From Melioribacter sp. (GTDB lineage: Bacteria; Bacteroidota; Ignavibacteria; Ignavibacteriales; Melioribacteraceae), in NCBI GenBank assembly GCA_003155655.1, contig PMDS01000020.1, positions 1-57,365 of the forward strand: a DNA stretch of 57,365 bases. The letters are read 5' to 3'. Positions 41,798 to 50,161 of this stretch are shown here, piece after piece. The position numbers and the translations under genes were made by a program. The stretch's first letter is position 1; each line of letters starts with the position of its first letter. The notes under the pieces are model-generated. The model searched no databases. It saw only the letters and a program-made list of their open reading frames with translations, and was not told the DNA's origin.

Positions 41798-42274
41798 ATG
41801 AAATTGATAAAACTAGTTTCAATATTAATCCTGCTGCTTATAACATTTCATCAAAATGTTTTTGCTCAAGCTGATGACGTAATTGCAATTAAACACGAAC
41901 TCTATAAATGGAAGGACGCATTTAACCAGAAAGATTTACAGAATACGCTGTCGGTTTATGCAGAAAATTATATTGGTTATTACCCGGGGTCAGCAACTTT
42001 AGATATAAAGGTGATAAAAGAGCAATTCGAAAAATTTTTTAATAATAAATATCTAAAGGTAACTCTTAGCCTGGAAATAAATGAGGTCCAGAAAAGCGGC
42101 AGCCTTGCTTATACAACTATAAATTTAATTTGGGCTTTCCTTCCGTCTGTTTCAAATTCTCCGCAGAATGCTTTTGAAAAAGGAATACAAATCTGGGAAA
42201 AACAGGCAAACGGAAAGTGGCAAATAACCCGTTCCTCAATATATCCTTATAGTGAAAAAAGAGCTGCAAGGTAA
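41798..42274 (+). CDS. Exported NTF2-like (SnoaL/DUF4440-type) protein
   Basis: 158 residues with a signal peptide (about 1-24, ending VFAQA). The rest matches the NTF2-like cone fold: ALKHELYKWKDAFNQKDLQNTLSVYAENYIGYYPG-like helix-strand start and a C-terminal IWEKQANGKWQITRSSIYPY strand pair. The fold serves small-molecule binding or catalysis; no catalytic residues can be assigned. Stands alone between a terminator upstream and a 67-base gap downstream. Confidence 0.72.
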   Translation: MKLIKLVSILILLLITFHQNVFAQADDVIAIKHELYKWKDAFNQKDLQNTLSVYAENYIGYYPGSATLDIKVIKEQFEKFFNNKYLKVTLSLEINEVQKSGSLAYTTINLIWAFLPSVSNSPQNAFEKGIQIWEKQANGKWQITRSSIYPYSEKRAAR

Positions 42275-42341
42275 ACGGTTATTGATCCTCAGCTTAGCAA
42301 ACATCCAATTGTATAATTTTGAAAAATTTTTGTAAATAATT

Positions 42342-42632
42342 ATGAAAATACTTGCCATAGAAAAAGAAAATCAGGGTGCAACCGGAGAACAATTCAAATC
42401 ATTTCTCAAAACGGAAGCGCAGAAAGTATGGCAGTTTTACAAACAGGGAATAATACGTGAGATTTATTTTACACAGGATACTCATGAAGCGGTTTTGATT
42501 TTGGAATGCAAGGATGTGCAGGAAGCGGAAAATATTCTAAACGCACTTCCGCTTGTAAAAGAAAAATTGATTTCCTTCGAGATCAAGCCGTTGATTACTT
42601 ATGACGGATTTGAAAGACTGTTTGATAAATGA
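42342..42632 (+). CDS. YciI/muconolactone isomerase-like small protein
   Basis: 96 residues forming a probable dimeric alpha-beta barrel: FKSFLKTEAQKVWQFYKQGIIREIYFTQDTHEAVLILE then DVQEAENILNALPLVKEKLISFEIKPL. This is the layout of YciI and muconolactone-isomerase-like proteins, many without assigned activity. No signal peptide. Co-directional with the AlkD gene 68 bases downstream. Confidence 0.7.
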   Translation: MKILAIEKENQGATGEQFKSFLKTEAQKVWQFYKQGIIREIYFTQDTHEAVLILECKDVQEAENILNALPLVKEKLISFEIKPLITYDGFERLFDK

Positions 42633-42700
42633 TTTAAAAGTGAAGCACCATTTGAATACCAACAATAATACCGTCTAATAATAATTTCCGGCAATAAAAA

Positions 42701-43378
42701 ATGACATGCGAAGAAGCAATTAACGAATTGAAAAAAAATTATAATCACAAAAATGTTGAAGGGATGAAGCATTTTGGAATTAATGCGGAAAAAGCATTTG
42801 GCATTGAAACCCCAAAGATAAAAGCTCTAGCAAAAAAGATTGGAAAGAACCATGAGCTTGCGCTGGAACTATGGGAAACAGGTTACCACGAAGCGCGCGC
42901 AATTGCTTTTTTGATTGATGATCCTAAACTTGTTACAAAGTCACAGATGAATAAGTGGACTCGCGATTTTGATAATTGGGCTGTCTGCGACGGTACCTGC
43001 TGTTATCTTTACAGGCTGACGCCCTATGCAATAGAAAAAATATATGAATGGGCTCCCAAAAAGGAAGAGTATGTACGCCGTACTGCTTTTTCTTTAATAG
43101 CCTACATGGCTGTTCACGATAAAAAAAGAGACGATAAGGAGTTTCTTCAATTTTTTCCTTTACTAAAAAAACATTCAATCGATGAAAGAAATTTTGTTAA
43201 GAAAGCCGTTAATTGGGCGTTGAGGCAAATTGGAAAGAGAAGCAAATTCTTAAATAAAGAAGCGCTCAAACTTGCTAAAGAAATTCAAGCGCTTGACTCA
43301 AAATCTGCCAAGTGGATTGCCGCCGATGCAATCAGGGAATTAACCAATCCTAAAATTATAGCAAGGCTGAAGCGGTAA
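42701..43378 (+). CDS. AlkD-family DNA alkylation repair protein
   Basis: 225 residues made of HEAT-like repeats. AlkD glycosylases excise N3- and N7-alkylated purines without base flipping. Visible family features are IETPKIKALAKKIGKNHELALELWETGYHEARAIAFLIDDP, the WTRDFDNWAVCDGTC block, and RRTAFSLIAYMAVHDK ... NFVKKAVNWALRQIGKR. The aspartate in the D-N-W-A-V-C-D region corresponds to the family's active-site acid. It ends one base before the convergent minus-strand gene. Confidence 0.87.
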   Translation: MTCEEAINELKKNYNHKNVEGMKHFGINAEKAFGIETPKIKALAKKIGKNHELALELWETGYHEARAIAFLIDDPKLVTKSQMNKWTRDFDNWAVCDGTCCYLYRLTPYAIEKIYEWAPKKEEYVRRTAFSLIAYMAVHDKKRDDKEFLQFFPLLKKHSIDERNFVKKAVNWALRQIGKRSKFLNKEALKLAKEIQALDSKSAKWIAADAIRELTNPKIIARLKR

Positions 43379-43379
43379 A

Positions 43380-43640
43380 TTATTTGTCGACTTCAAGATC
43401 GATCAATTTTGAAGAAACCCCAGGCAATACTGATAGCTTACGGGTAAGTTCTAATTTTTTCTCCTCTTCACCCACAAGCTCTATAATAACCAGGCCGCTG
43501 TCGGAACAATTATCGAGAACCCCATCATGAATTCCCAATCTTGTTTTGATCATACAACCCCAGCCGGTTAAAATTTGCTGAACCTTTACTGCCTCATCCT
43601 TTCTTTTACCGATTAGTATTAATAGAACAGATTTTTTCAT
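43380..43640 (-). CDS. Small ACT-like protein (TM1266/hydrogenase-regulator-like)
   Basis: 86 residues with a beta-alpha-beta-beta-alpha-beta pattern: KKSVLLILIGKRKDEAVKVQQILTGWGCMIKTRLGIHDG, SDSGLVIIELVG, LTRKLSVLPGVSSKLIDLEV. It resembles the ACT-like TM1266 family annotated as iron-only hydrogenase system regulators, but no hydrogenase gene is in the window, so only the fold is suggested. Convergent with alkD. Confidence 0.6.
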   Translation of the reverse strand: MKKSVLLILIGKRKDEAVKVQQILTGWGCMIKTRLGIHDGVLDNCSDSGLVIIELVGEEEKKLELTRKLSVLPGVSSKLIDLEVDK

Positions 43641-43815
43641 CTTGTTATCCCAGTTTGTTGAAAATTATACGTAAAGCTAACAATTCTGAGATGATTCAAC
43701 AAGGCGGTTAGAGAATGTATCGTAATACAACATATTATTATTGATTATCAATATATTTATGTTGACAAATGATAATTTTCCAATTATATTGAATTAAACA
43801 AAATATGGGACAAAA

Positions 43816-44442
43816 ATGAAATCAATCAGTAATAGGAATATTTTCTTATTGACCTATAGTTTTTTCAATATTCTATTCGGGATTTTTATAGGAATTATGG
43901 GACTGTCAATTTATTTTTTTGTATATGGTCTATTTATTCCGGGATATTATTATAGAGGATTCTATCTTCTTTTATGGAAGCTTGGAATACAGATTATGTC
44001 ACCAATTGCATCGCGTCTTGGCTTTACTAGATTTACAAATTTTACAAGCAGTTTCGAAGGTAGTTTTTTAGCATTTATTTATTCCTCCATCTTTTGTTGT
44101 GCTGTTCTATATTCATTAGTTCAGATAAAGTTTATTATAAAAATAGCGCATGAAGACACTCCCTTTAGGGCTGACATTTGTAAATCAGTTAAGAAAATTG
44201 GGCTCGTAATTATATTAACTCCGGTACTTCTCTTATTAATGGAAGTTTTTTTACTTATAAATTTTTTGTCAAAAACTAGATTTGAGTGGGTCTTTAGAAA
44301 TAATTGGTATCTATTTCAACTTTTTTTAACAGCGTTTATACGTTGGTTTTTTTATAGTGTTATTGGAATTTTTTTTCTTGTGATTGCCAGAGTATTTAAT
44401 AGCGGATTACAATTGAAACAAGAAAATGATTTAACAGTGTGA
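43816..44442 (+). CDS. DUF2975-type membrane protein, paralogue 1
   Basis: 208 residues with four transmembrane segments. The DUF2975 pattern is visible in KFIIKIAHEDTPFRADICKSVKKIGLVIILTP (hydrophobic, T-P-F ... N/S-V-K-K-I-G). First of three tandem copies. It shares nearly identical N-terminal DNA and a C-terminal LQLKQENDLTV with copy 2. Such proteins commonly sit beside a small XRE regulator, as here. Function unknown; a membrane sensor or transport accessory is speculation. Confidence 0.75.
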   Translation: MKSISNRNIFLLTYSFFNILFGIFIGIMGLSIYFFVYGLFIPGYYYRGFYLLLWKLGIQIMSPIASRLGFTRFTNFTSSFEGSFLAFIYSSIFCCAVLYSLVQIKFIIKIAHEDTPFRADICKSVKKIGLVIILTPVLLLLMEVFLLINFLSKTRFEWVFRNNWYLFQLFLTAFIRWFFYSVIGIFFLVIARVFNSGLQLKQENDLTV

Positions 44443-44449
44443 GGATAAA

Positions 44450-45058
44450 ATGAAATCTATAAACAAAAGAAACATTTTTATACTGACTTATAGTTTTTTC
44501 AATATTTTATTCGGGATTTTTATTGGAATTATGGGGCTGTCGGTTGTTTTGTTTATATATGACCTTTTTAGTCCAAGACATTTATTTAGCGGATTCTATT
44601 CTCTTTTATCGAAACTTGGAATAAGCATTCCTTTGTTAATCCCTTCAAGGATTGGTGTTACCATGTTTGCAACATCTGCCAACTATTTTGAAATCCGTTT
44701 TTTCGCATTTTTTTACACGTTTATTTTTTTCTCTGCAGTTCTATATTCATTGATCAAAATAAAGTTTATAATAAAAAGTGCGCTTGTAGATACTCCTTTT
44801 AGGTCAGATGTTTGTAAGTCGGTTCAGAAAATTGGGATCATATTAGTATTAACTCCGTTAATCCTATTCCTGGTAGAAGGTTTTTTACTTTTCGTTTTAT
44901 TGGAGGTTAGAATTGCTAATAAGGATTTATCCTTTTTTTTGTTTAAAGCTTTTATCAATTGGTTTTATTACGGTGTAGTTGGAGTGTTTTTTCTTGCTAT
45001 TGGCAATGTATTTGAAAGCGGTTCTCAATTGAAACAAGAAAATGATTTAACAGTGTGA
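44450..45058 (+). CDS. DUF2975-type membrane protein, paralogue 2
   Basis: 202 residues, four transmembrane segments, starting 7 bases after paralogue 1 with GTGAGGATAAA as ribosome site. The first 35 residues and the last 11 are almost the same as in paralogue 1 (ILTYSFFNILFGIFIGIMGLS and LKQENDLTV), while the loop regions differ. A recent tandem duplication followed by divergence of the extracytoplasmic loops is the simplest reading. Confidence 0.75.
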   Translation: MKSINKRNIFILTYSFFNILFGIFIGIMGLSVVLFIYDLFSPRHLFSGFYSLLSKLGISIPLLIPSRIGVTMFATSANYFEIRFFAFFYTFIFFSAVLYSLIKIKFIIKSALVDTPFRSDVCKSVQKIGIILVLTPLILFLVEGFLLFVLLEVRIANKDLSFFLFKAFINWFYYGVVGVFFLAIGNVFESGSQLKQENDLTV

Positions 45059-45066
45059 GGGTAAAA

Positions 45067-45697
45067 ATGAAAACAAAAAAAATCATCAACATTAGTTATC
45101 TACAGTTTTTTAAGTGTTTCATATGGAGGAGCTCTTTCTATAACGGGTTTCTATGTTGTACTTATGATATTAAATCTTTTCGGTATCAAAAGAAACTTTG
45201 TAGCCGATTTTGATCTTAAGGTTAGGCTGACACCAATTGTAAAGGAGATATATTATAATTATTCTTTATCGAATTTAGTCGGAAATATTCATATCGGTAT
45301 ACGTAGTTTTTGGATTATAACCATAAGTAGTATAACTCCGGTATTGATTATGGTTTCTATTTGTTATGGAATTTATCTTTTACGCAAGATATTAAAAAGG
45401 GTGTACAATGGAGACCATTTTGCAATTGAAAATGTTAGAAATACAAGAATGCTGGCTTATTTAATAATAATTGTACCGCATATTCAGGTTATTATGCAAA
45501 ATATAGCATTAAGTACCTTGCCCCCAAAATTAGTTCTTGATGGAATGGAAGTAAACAGAATGAATTTAGGTCTAATTCAAATATTCAACTTTGTTATCCT
45601 TCCACAATATATTTTAATAGGTGCTTTTGTTTTCATTATAGCGGAGATATTCAAAGTAGGCAGTTCTTTAAAAGAAGAAAACGACTTAACAGTATGA
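45067..45697 (+). CDS. DUF2975-type membrane protein, paralogue 3, frameshifted at an A8 tract
   Basis: An intact frame exists only from ATG 45164 (177 residues), but the homologous part starts earlier. ATG 45067 has a good ribosome site (GAGGGTAAAA) and reads MKTKK, then loses the frame at eight A residues (45075-45082). Removing one A restores SSTLVIYSFLSVSYGG, which aligns with LTYSFFNILFGI of copies 1 and 2 and runs into the 45164 frame. The classic DUF2975 segment FAIENVRNTRMLAYLIII is present, and it ends KEENDLTV like its siblings. It is a disrupted gene, a phase-variable gene or an assembly error. Confidence 0.7.
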
Positions 45698-45704
45698 GAG
45701 CGAG

Positions 45705-45917
45705 ATGATCAGAATAAATTTAGATGTAATGATGGCAAAAAGAAAAATGTCTCTTACTGAGCTTGCTGAAAAAGTTGGAATTACAATGGCAAATCTGTCC
45801 GTTTTGAAAACAGAAAAGGCCCGCGCAATACGTTTCTCTACTTTGGAAGCAATATGTAAAGCACTCGACTGCCAGCCGGGCGATATTTTAGAATACATTC
45901 CTAATGGTGAAAAATAA
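45705..45917 (+). CDS. Small XRE-family regulator (YozG-like)
   Basis: 70 residues, a single helix-turn-helix: LDVMMAKRKMSLTELAEKVGITMANLSVLKTEKARAIRFSTLEAICKALDCQPGDILEY. This compact Cro/C1 type with the CQPGDILEY ending is often adjacent to DUF2975 membrane proteins. It starts 7 bases after the third DUF2975 stop, so it is the last gene of that operon and the probable regulator of it. Confidence 0.88.
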   Translation: MIRINLDVMMAKRKMSLTELAEKVGITMANLSVLKTEKARAIRFSTLEAICKALDCQPGDILEYIPNGEK

Positions 45918-45918
45918 T

Positions 45919-45945
45919 ATTGTGTCGCAGCCACAATTAGTTTTT
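45919..45945 (+). terminator. Likely terminator of the DUF2975-XRE operon
   Basis: ATTGTG (45919-45924) pairs with CACAAT (45932-45937) around a seven-base loop, and TTTTT follows three bases later. The stem is short, but its position just after the XRE gene fits. Confidence 0.45.
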
Positions 45946-46042
45946 CATTTATACTAATAATTGAGAACCGGTTAACAAATTATTGTGGAGATTCTTCTTA
46001 TTATTACCGCCGATAATTTTCAACATACAGAAAAAGTTAATT

Positions 46043-46405
46043 ATGATTAATTATATATTAAATCGGCCTGTTATAATCCGCACCTCATTTCTTCTCATAC
46101 TTTCCAACATGTTTATGACATTTGCGTGGTACGGACACCTAAAAAATCTTTCAGATAAAAAATGGTATATCGCTGCTTTTATTAGCTGGGGAATAGCATT
46201 ATTTGAATACCTGCTTCAAGTGCCTGCAAACAGAATCGGTTATACGGAATTGAGTCTTTCGCAATTGAAAATTCTTCAGGAAGTAATAACGTTATCAATA
46301 TTTGTTCCTTTCGCGGTTTTATATATGCGCCAGCCGTTTAAATTAGACTTTGTTTGGGCGGGGTTATGCCTTCTTGGCGCAGTCTACTTTATTTTCAGAT
46401 CATAG
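46043..46405 (+). CDS. DUF486 (DMT family) membrane protein
   Basis: About 120 residues with four transmembrane helices, the DUF486 type: LILSNMFMTFAWYGHLKN, WYIAAFISWGIALFEYLLQVPANRIGY, LSLSQLKILQEVITLSIFVPFAVLYM and a final DFVWAGLCLLGAVYFIF. The asparagine/arginine P-A-N-R-I-G block is characteristic. The open frame extends upstream to ATG 45983, but family length favours ATG 46043. Function unknown; classed with drug/metabolite transporters. Confidence 0.82.
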   Translation: MINYILNRPVIIRTSFLLILSNMFMTFAWYGHLKNLSDKKWYIAAFISWGIALFEYLLQVPANRIGYTELSLSQLKILQEVITLSIFVPFAVLYMRQPFKLDFVWAGLCLLGAVYFIFRS

Positions 46406-46502
46406 AATTTGCTTAAAAGTCTAAATACAATACTGCCCTCTTCTTGTTAAAATAAAAAGGACGTAGAATCAAGATTTGTGTTGTTATTTTTCTCCATAAT
46501 CA

Positions 46503-46537
46503 TTTGTATAATTATGCATAATTTTGTATAATTATAC
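46503..46537 (+). promoter_or_regulatory. Tandem ARG-box-like sites before argC
   Basis: The 13-mer TTTGTATAATTAT occurs twice, at 46503-46515 and 46523-46535, 20 bp apart, separated by GCATAAT. The first forms an imperfect palindrome TGTATAATTATGCA and the second TATAATTATA. Tandem AT-rich palindromes at about 21-bp spacing are how ArgR/AhrC hexamers bind, and argR is in this operon. They sit 24-58 bases before the argC ATG and also overlap possible -10 sequence (TATAAT). Confidence 0.6.
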
Positions 46538-46560
46538 CCCAAATTTAAGAAGCATGGTAA

Positions 46561-47592
46561 ATGATAAAGGTTGGAATAGTTGGAGCGGCGGGTTATTCGG
46601 GCGTAGAACTTATAAAATTGCTGTTAAATCACCCGGAAGTTGAGATCACAAAATTATTTGGGCATTCTACTATTGGCTTGAGAATTGAAGACGTTCATCC
46701 TTCATTAAGAAAAATGATTTCGCTTGAGGTTGAAGAATTTTCCGCTGATAAATTAAACGGGCTCGACTTGATCTTTGCTGCACTCCCTTCCGGGCAGGCT
46801 TTTGAAACCGTTTCAACAGCTTTTCAAAATGGTGTTAAAGTTATTGATATAGGCGGCGATTTCAGGTTAAAAGATGTTGAGGAGTATAAAAAATATTATA
46901 AACATGAACATACAGCAAAAGAATTATTGAACAAAGCAGAGTATGGTTTGAGTGAATGGAATGAAAAGGAAATTGCATGTGCAAGTATCGTCTCTAATCC
47001 GGGTTGCTACCCTACAAGTGTTCTGCTTCCATTAATTCCATTGCTTAAAGAAAATTTATTAGACGAAAATTTTATAAGCATAGTCTCTTACAGCGGAACA
47101 TCAGGCGCCGGTAAATCGGTAGTGCAGAATATGATTTTCAGCGAAGTGAATGAAAGCGTAAGAGCTTATAAAGTGGGCAGCCACCAGCACATTCCGGAGA
47201 TAAAACTTTATCTCGAAAAATATAGTGGCGGGCAAGCGGATTTTTCCTTTGTTCCGCATCTTCTTCCAATAACAAGAGGAATTTACACAACAATACACGC
47301 AAAAGTTAAAGATGGCGTTGAAGATGAAAAAATTAATGATGCATATTTAGCAAATTATAAAAATTCGCCATTTGTCAGGCTAATTGCCCCGGCAATTCCT
47401 GAAGTTAAAGATGTCTTATACACAAATTTTTGTGATATGAGTTATAAACTTTTAGAAAATAATACTCTCGTTGCATTTTCAGCAATTGATAATCTGGTTA
47501 AAGGTGCAGCGGGGCAGGCAATACAAAATATGAATATAATGTTTGGTTTTTCACAAATTACGGGACTATTACAATGCAGCAAGAAGAAGTAG
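46561..47592 (+). CDS. argC: N-acetyl-gamma-glutamyl-phosphate reductase
   Basis: 343 residues. NADPH-dependent reduction of N-acetylglutamyl phosphate, third step of arginine synthesis. N-terminal Rossmann motif GAAGYSGVELIKLL, catalytic cysteine in SNPGCYPTS, and HIPEIKLYL and PHLLPITRGIYTT in the C-terminal domain. First gene of the arginine operon. The argJ frame begins 19 bases before its stop. Confidence 0.96.
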   Translation: MIKVGIVGAAGYSGVELIKLLLNHPEVEITKLFGHSTIGLRIEDVHPSLRKMISLEVEEFSADKLNGLDLIFAALPSGQAFETVSTAFQNGVKVIDIGGDFRLKDVEEYKKYYKHEHTAKELLNKAEYGLSEWNEKEIACASIVSNPGCYPTSVLLPLIPLLKENLLDENFISIVSYSGTSGAGKSVVQNMIFSEVNESVRAYKVGSHQHIPEIKLYLEKYSGGQADFSFVPHLLPITRGIYTTIHAKVKDGVEDEKINDAYLANYKNSPFVRLIAPAIPEVKDVLYTNFCDMSYKLLENNTLVAFSAIDNLVKGAAGQAIQNMNIMFGFSQITGLLQCSKKK

Positions 47593-48794
47593 AAATTGAA
47601 ATGAAAAATGGAATTACAGCGCCAAAAGGTTTTAAGGCTGCCGGAATTCATTGCGGAATTAAAAAAAGTAAAAAAGATCTGGCGCTGATTTATTCAACAT
47701 CGCCGGCTACTGCAGCGGCAGTTTTTACTCTTAATAAAGTGCAGGCGGCGCCCGTATTGATATGCAAGGAATATTTGTTACGCGCAAAAAAACACCGTGC
47801 AATAATTGTAAACAGCGGAAATGCTAATGCCTGCACAGGTGAGCAGGGATATAAAGACTCTTTGCTGATGGCAGAAAAAACGGCTGAAGCGCTTAAAATA
47901 AAACCGGAAGAAGTTTTTGTTTCATCAACCGGTGTAATTGGCGAGACTCTTCCAATGAATATAATAACAAATGGAATTAGCAAAATTGTGAATTTTTTGG
48001 AGGAAGATGATAATTTTTCTGCCGCAGAAGCAATAATGACAACAGATACTTTTGTTAAAGCCGCATCCGAAAGTTTTGATATTAATGGAAAGGTTGTAAC
48101 AATCGGCGGTATAGCCAAAGGCTCCGGAATGATTCATCCCAATATGGCTACAATGCTTGCTTTTGTAACAACAGATGCGGCAATTGAAAAAGAATCATTC
48201 CAAACAATTATAAAAGACGTCACAGATAAAACTTTTAATAAAATAGTTGTTGATGGAGATACAAGTACAAATGACATGGTTATTGCGCTTGCTAACGGAG
48301 AATCGGGCATCGATAATATAAAGCCGGACACTGCCGAATATGATTTGTTCTCTGAAAAGCTTTTTAATGTTTTGAAAAAATTATCAATTGATATTGTTAA
48401 GGATGGAGAAGGCGCAACAAAGCTTGTTGAAATAAATGTTGAAGGCGCTTTAAGTGATCAAGATGCCGAAAAAGCTGCAAGAACGGTTGCTCTTTCTCCG
48501 CTTGTGAAAACTGCTATTCATGGCGAGGATGCAAACTGGGGAAGAATTATTGCCGCTGTTGGATATTCCGGGATTGATTTTGATCCCGCTAAATTTGAAA
48601 TAATAATTAACGGTATACCAATCTTAAAACAAAATTATACTGTTACACTGCCAATCATTGAAGCAAATAAAACTTTAAAATCAAAAGAAATAAAACTTGT
48701 CTTAAAATTAAATTGCGGAAATGGTGAATCAACATTATGGACATGTGATTTTTCTGAAGAGTATGTTAAGATTAACGGGAGTTATAGAACTTGA
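47574..48794 (+). CDS. argJ: Glutamate N-acetyltransferase / amino-acid acetyltransferase
   Basis: 406 residues. Transfers acetyl from N-acetylornithine back to glutamate, making the arginine pathway cyclic. The autocleavage site is HPNMATMLAF, where the Thr after NMA becomes the nucleophile of the beta chain. Conserved VNSGNANACTG, EVFVSSTGVIGE and DGDTSTNDMV are present. The frame overlaps argC by 19 bases; an internal ATG at 47601 (MKNGITAPKGF) is a plausible alternative start. With argJ here, separate argA and argE functions are not strictly needed. Confidence 0.95.
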   Translation: MQQEEVEIEMKNGITAPKGFKAAGIHCGIKKSKKDLALIYSTSPATAAAVFTLNKVQAAPVLICKEYLLRAKKHRAIIVNSGNANACTGEQGYKDSLLMAEKTAEALKIKPEEVFVSSTGVIGETLPMNIITNGISKIVNFLEEDDNFSAAEAIMTTDTFVKAASESFDINGKVVTIGGIAKGSGMIHPNMATMLAFVTTDAAIEKESFQTIIKDVTDKTFNKIVVDGDTSTNDMVIALANGESGIDNIKPDTAEYDLFSEKLFNVLKKLSIDIVKDGEGATKLVEINVEGALSDQDAEKAARTVALSPLVKTAIHGEDANWGRIIAAVGYSGIDFDPAKFEIIINGIPILKQNYTVTLPIIEANKTLKSKEIKLVLKLNCGNGESTLWTCDFSEEYVKINGSYRT

Positions 48795-49639
48795 CAAATC
48801 CGATCTTTAAGAAAGAAGATGTATTAATTGAAGCCCTGCCATATATACAACAATTTGAGCAGAAAACATTTGTTATAAAATACGGCGGAGCCGTAATGGA
48901 AGACGAGCAGCTAAAATCTATGGTTGCTCAGGATGTTACCTTACTGCGTAAAATTGGAATTGATGTTGTAGTTGTACATGGGGGCGGCAAAGAAATTACT
49001 TCTATTTCTTCCAAACTTAATATTGAATCAAAATTTGTAGATGGGCAGCGTTATACTGATGAGAGTACACGTGACGTTGTGCAGATGGTTCTTGCCGGTT
49101 CAATTAACAAAGATATTGTCAGACGCATAAATATTCATGGCGGCCGTGCTGTAGGAGTCAGTGGAATTGATGCCGGGCTAATCACTGTGAAAAAATATCA
49201 GCAGCAGGATTTAGGACTTGTTGGAGAAGTGATAGATGTTAATGCATCATTTATTAAAAATTTATTACGAGATGGTTACCTGCCTGTTATTGCCCCGATT
49301 GGTGTTGATGAAAATGGAATTGTTTACAACGTAAATGCAGACATCGCTGCAGGTCCAATAGCGGCAGCTCTTGGTGCAGCAAAACTTGTGTACTTGACTG
49401 ATATTGAAGGTGTTAAAATTAATGGCGCATTAGTTCCTCATCTTTCTCAAAATGATGCTGGAAAATATATTGCAGATGGAGCAATTAGCGGTGGTATGAT
49501 TCCAAAAGTTAAATCAGCTTTATCCGCCTTAGAGTCGGGTGTTCAAAAAGTACATATAATTGATGGAAGAGTTGAGCATGCGCTTTTGCTTGAAATATTT
49601 ACGCAGGAAGGAATAGGAACTGAAATTGTAAGTGAATGA
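48791..49639 (+). CDS. argB: Acetylglutamate kinase
   Basis: 282 residues of the amino-acid kinase fold: FVIKYGGAVMEDEQL, VVVHGGGKEI, the RINIHGGRAVGVSGIDAG block, NVNADIAAGPIAAALGA and GGMIPKVKSAL. Phosphorylates N-acetylglutamate. The start is TTG 48791, overlapping the argJ stop as TTGA, with GGGAG upstream; no in-frame ATG fits the family N-terminus. The long N-terminal helix (about 1-20) is of the type found in arginine-sensitive hexameric enzymes, so feedback inhibition is likely. Confidence 0.95.
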   Translation: MTNPIFKKEDVLIEALPYIQQFEQKTFVIKYGGAVMEDEQLKSMVAQDVTLLRKIGIDVVVVHGGGKEITSISSKLNIESKFVDGQRYTDESTRDVVQMVLAGSINKDIVRRINIHGGRAVGVSGIDAGLITVKKYQQQDLGLVGEVIDVNASFIKNLLRDGYLPVIAPIGVDENGIVYNVNADIAAGPIAAALGAAKLVYLTDIEGVKINGALVPHLSQNDAGKYIADGAISGGMIPKVKSALSALESGVQKVHIIDGRVEHALLLEIFTQEGIGTEIVSE

Positions 49640-49699
49640 GACTTATTAACTAACTAAAGATGAAGTGAAAACAAAAGTGATTTTCAAATTGAGGGCTTT

Positions 49700-50161
49700 A
49701 TGACAAAAAAATTAGAAGACATTCAAAAAAGACATTCTTCTATTAAAACAATTGTCTCTTCACAGGAGATTTATAATCAAACACAGCTGGTGAAAGTTCT
49801 CAAACAAAAAGGAATCAAGGCAACACAAGCTACTCTTTCCAGAGACCTAACTGAACTTGGTGTAGGACGAGTTCCAACATCAAACGGTTTGATCTACAAA
49901 CTTGGAGCAGCAGGGGATGAGGGAACCCTTAAAAATAGAATTGCTGAAGAAATTATTTCTGTAAACGGAAATGAAACAATGATTGTTGTAAGAACATTTC
50001 CAGGACGCGCTCAGGGAGTTGCCGTTTTTATAGATAAAAAAAATGACCCTGAATTTCTGGGTACAATTGCCGGGGATGATACAATACTTATTATCCCGCG
50101 GTCAACAAAAAAAATTAAAAAAACTAATGAACAATTAAAAACTATTTTAGGATTAGAATAA
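49700..50161 (+). CDS. argR: Arginine repressor
   Basis: 153 residues. The N-terminal winged-helix DNA-binding domain includes [32 protein letters not shown]. The C-terminal oligomerisation/arginine-binding domain carries the typical [19 protein letters not shown] and [15 protein letters not shown] with the GDD arginine contact. Being inside the operon it should autoregulate through the sites at 46503-46537. The stop overlaps the argG ATG by one base (TAATG). Confidence 0.95.
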   Translation: MTKKLEDIQKRHSSIKTIVSSQEIYNQTQLVKVLKQKGIKATQATLSRDLTELGVGRVPTSNGLIYKLGAAGDEGTLKNRIAEEIISVNGNETMIVVRTFPGRAQGVAVFIDKKNDPEFLGTIAGDDTILIIPRSTKKIKKTNEQLKTILGLE

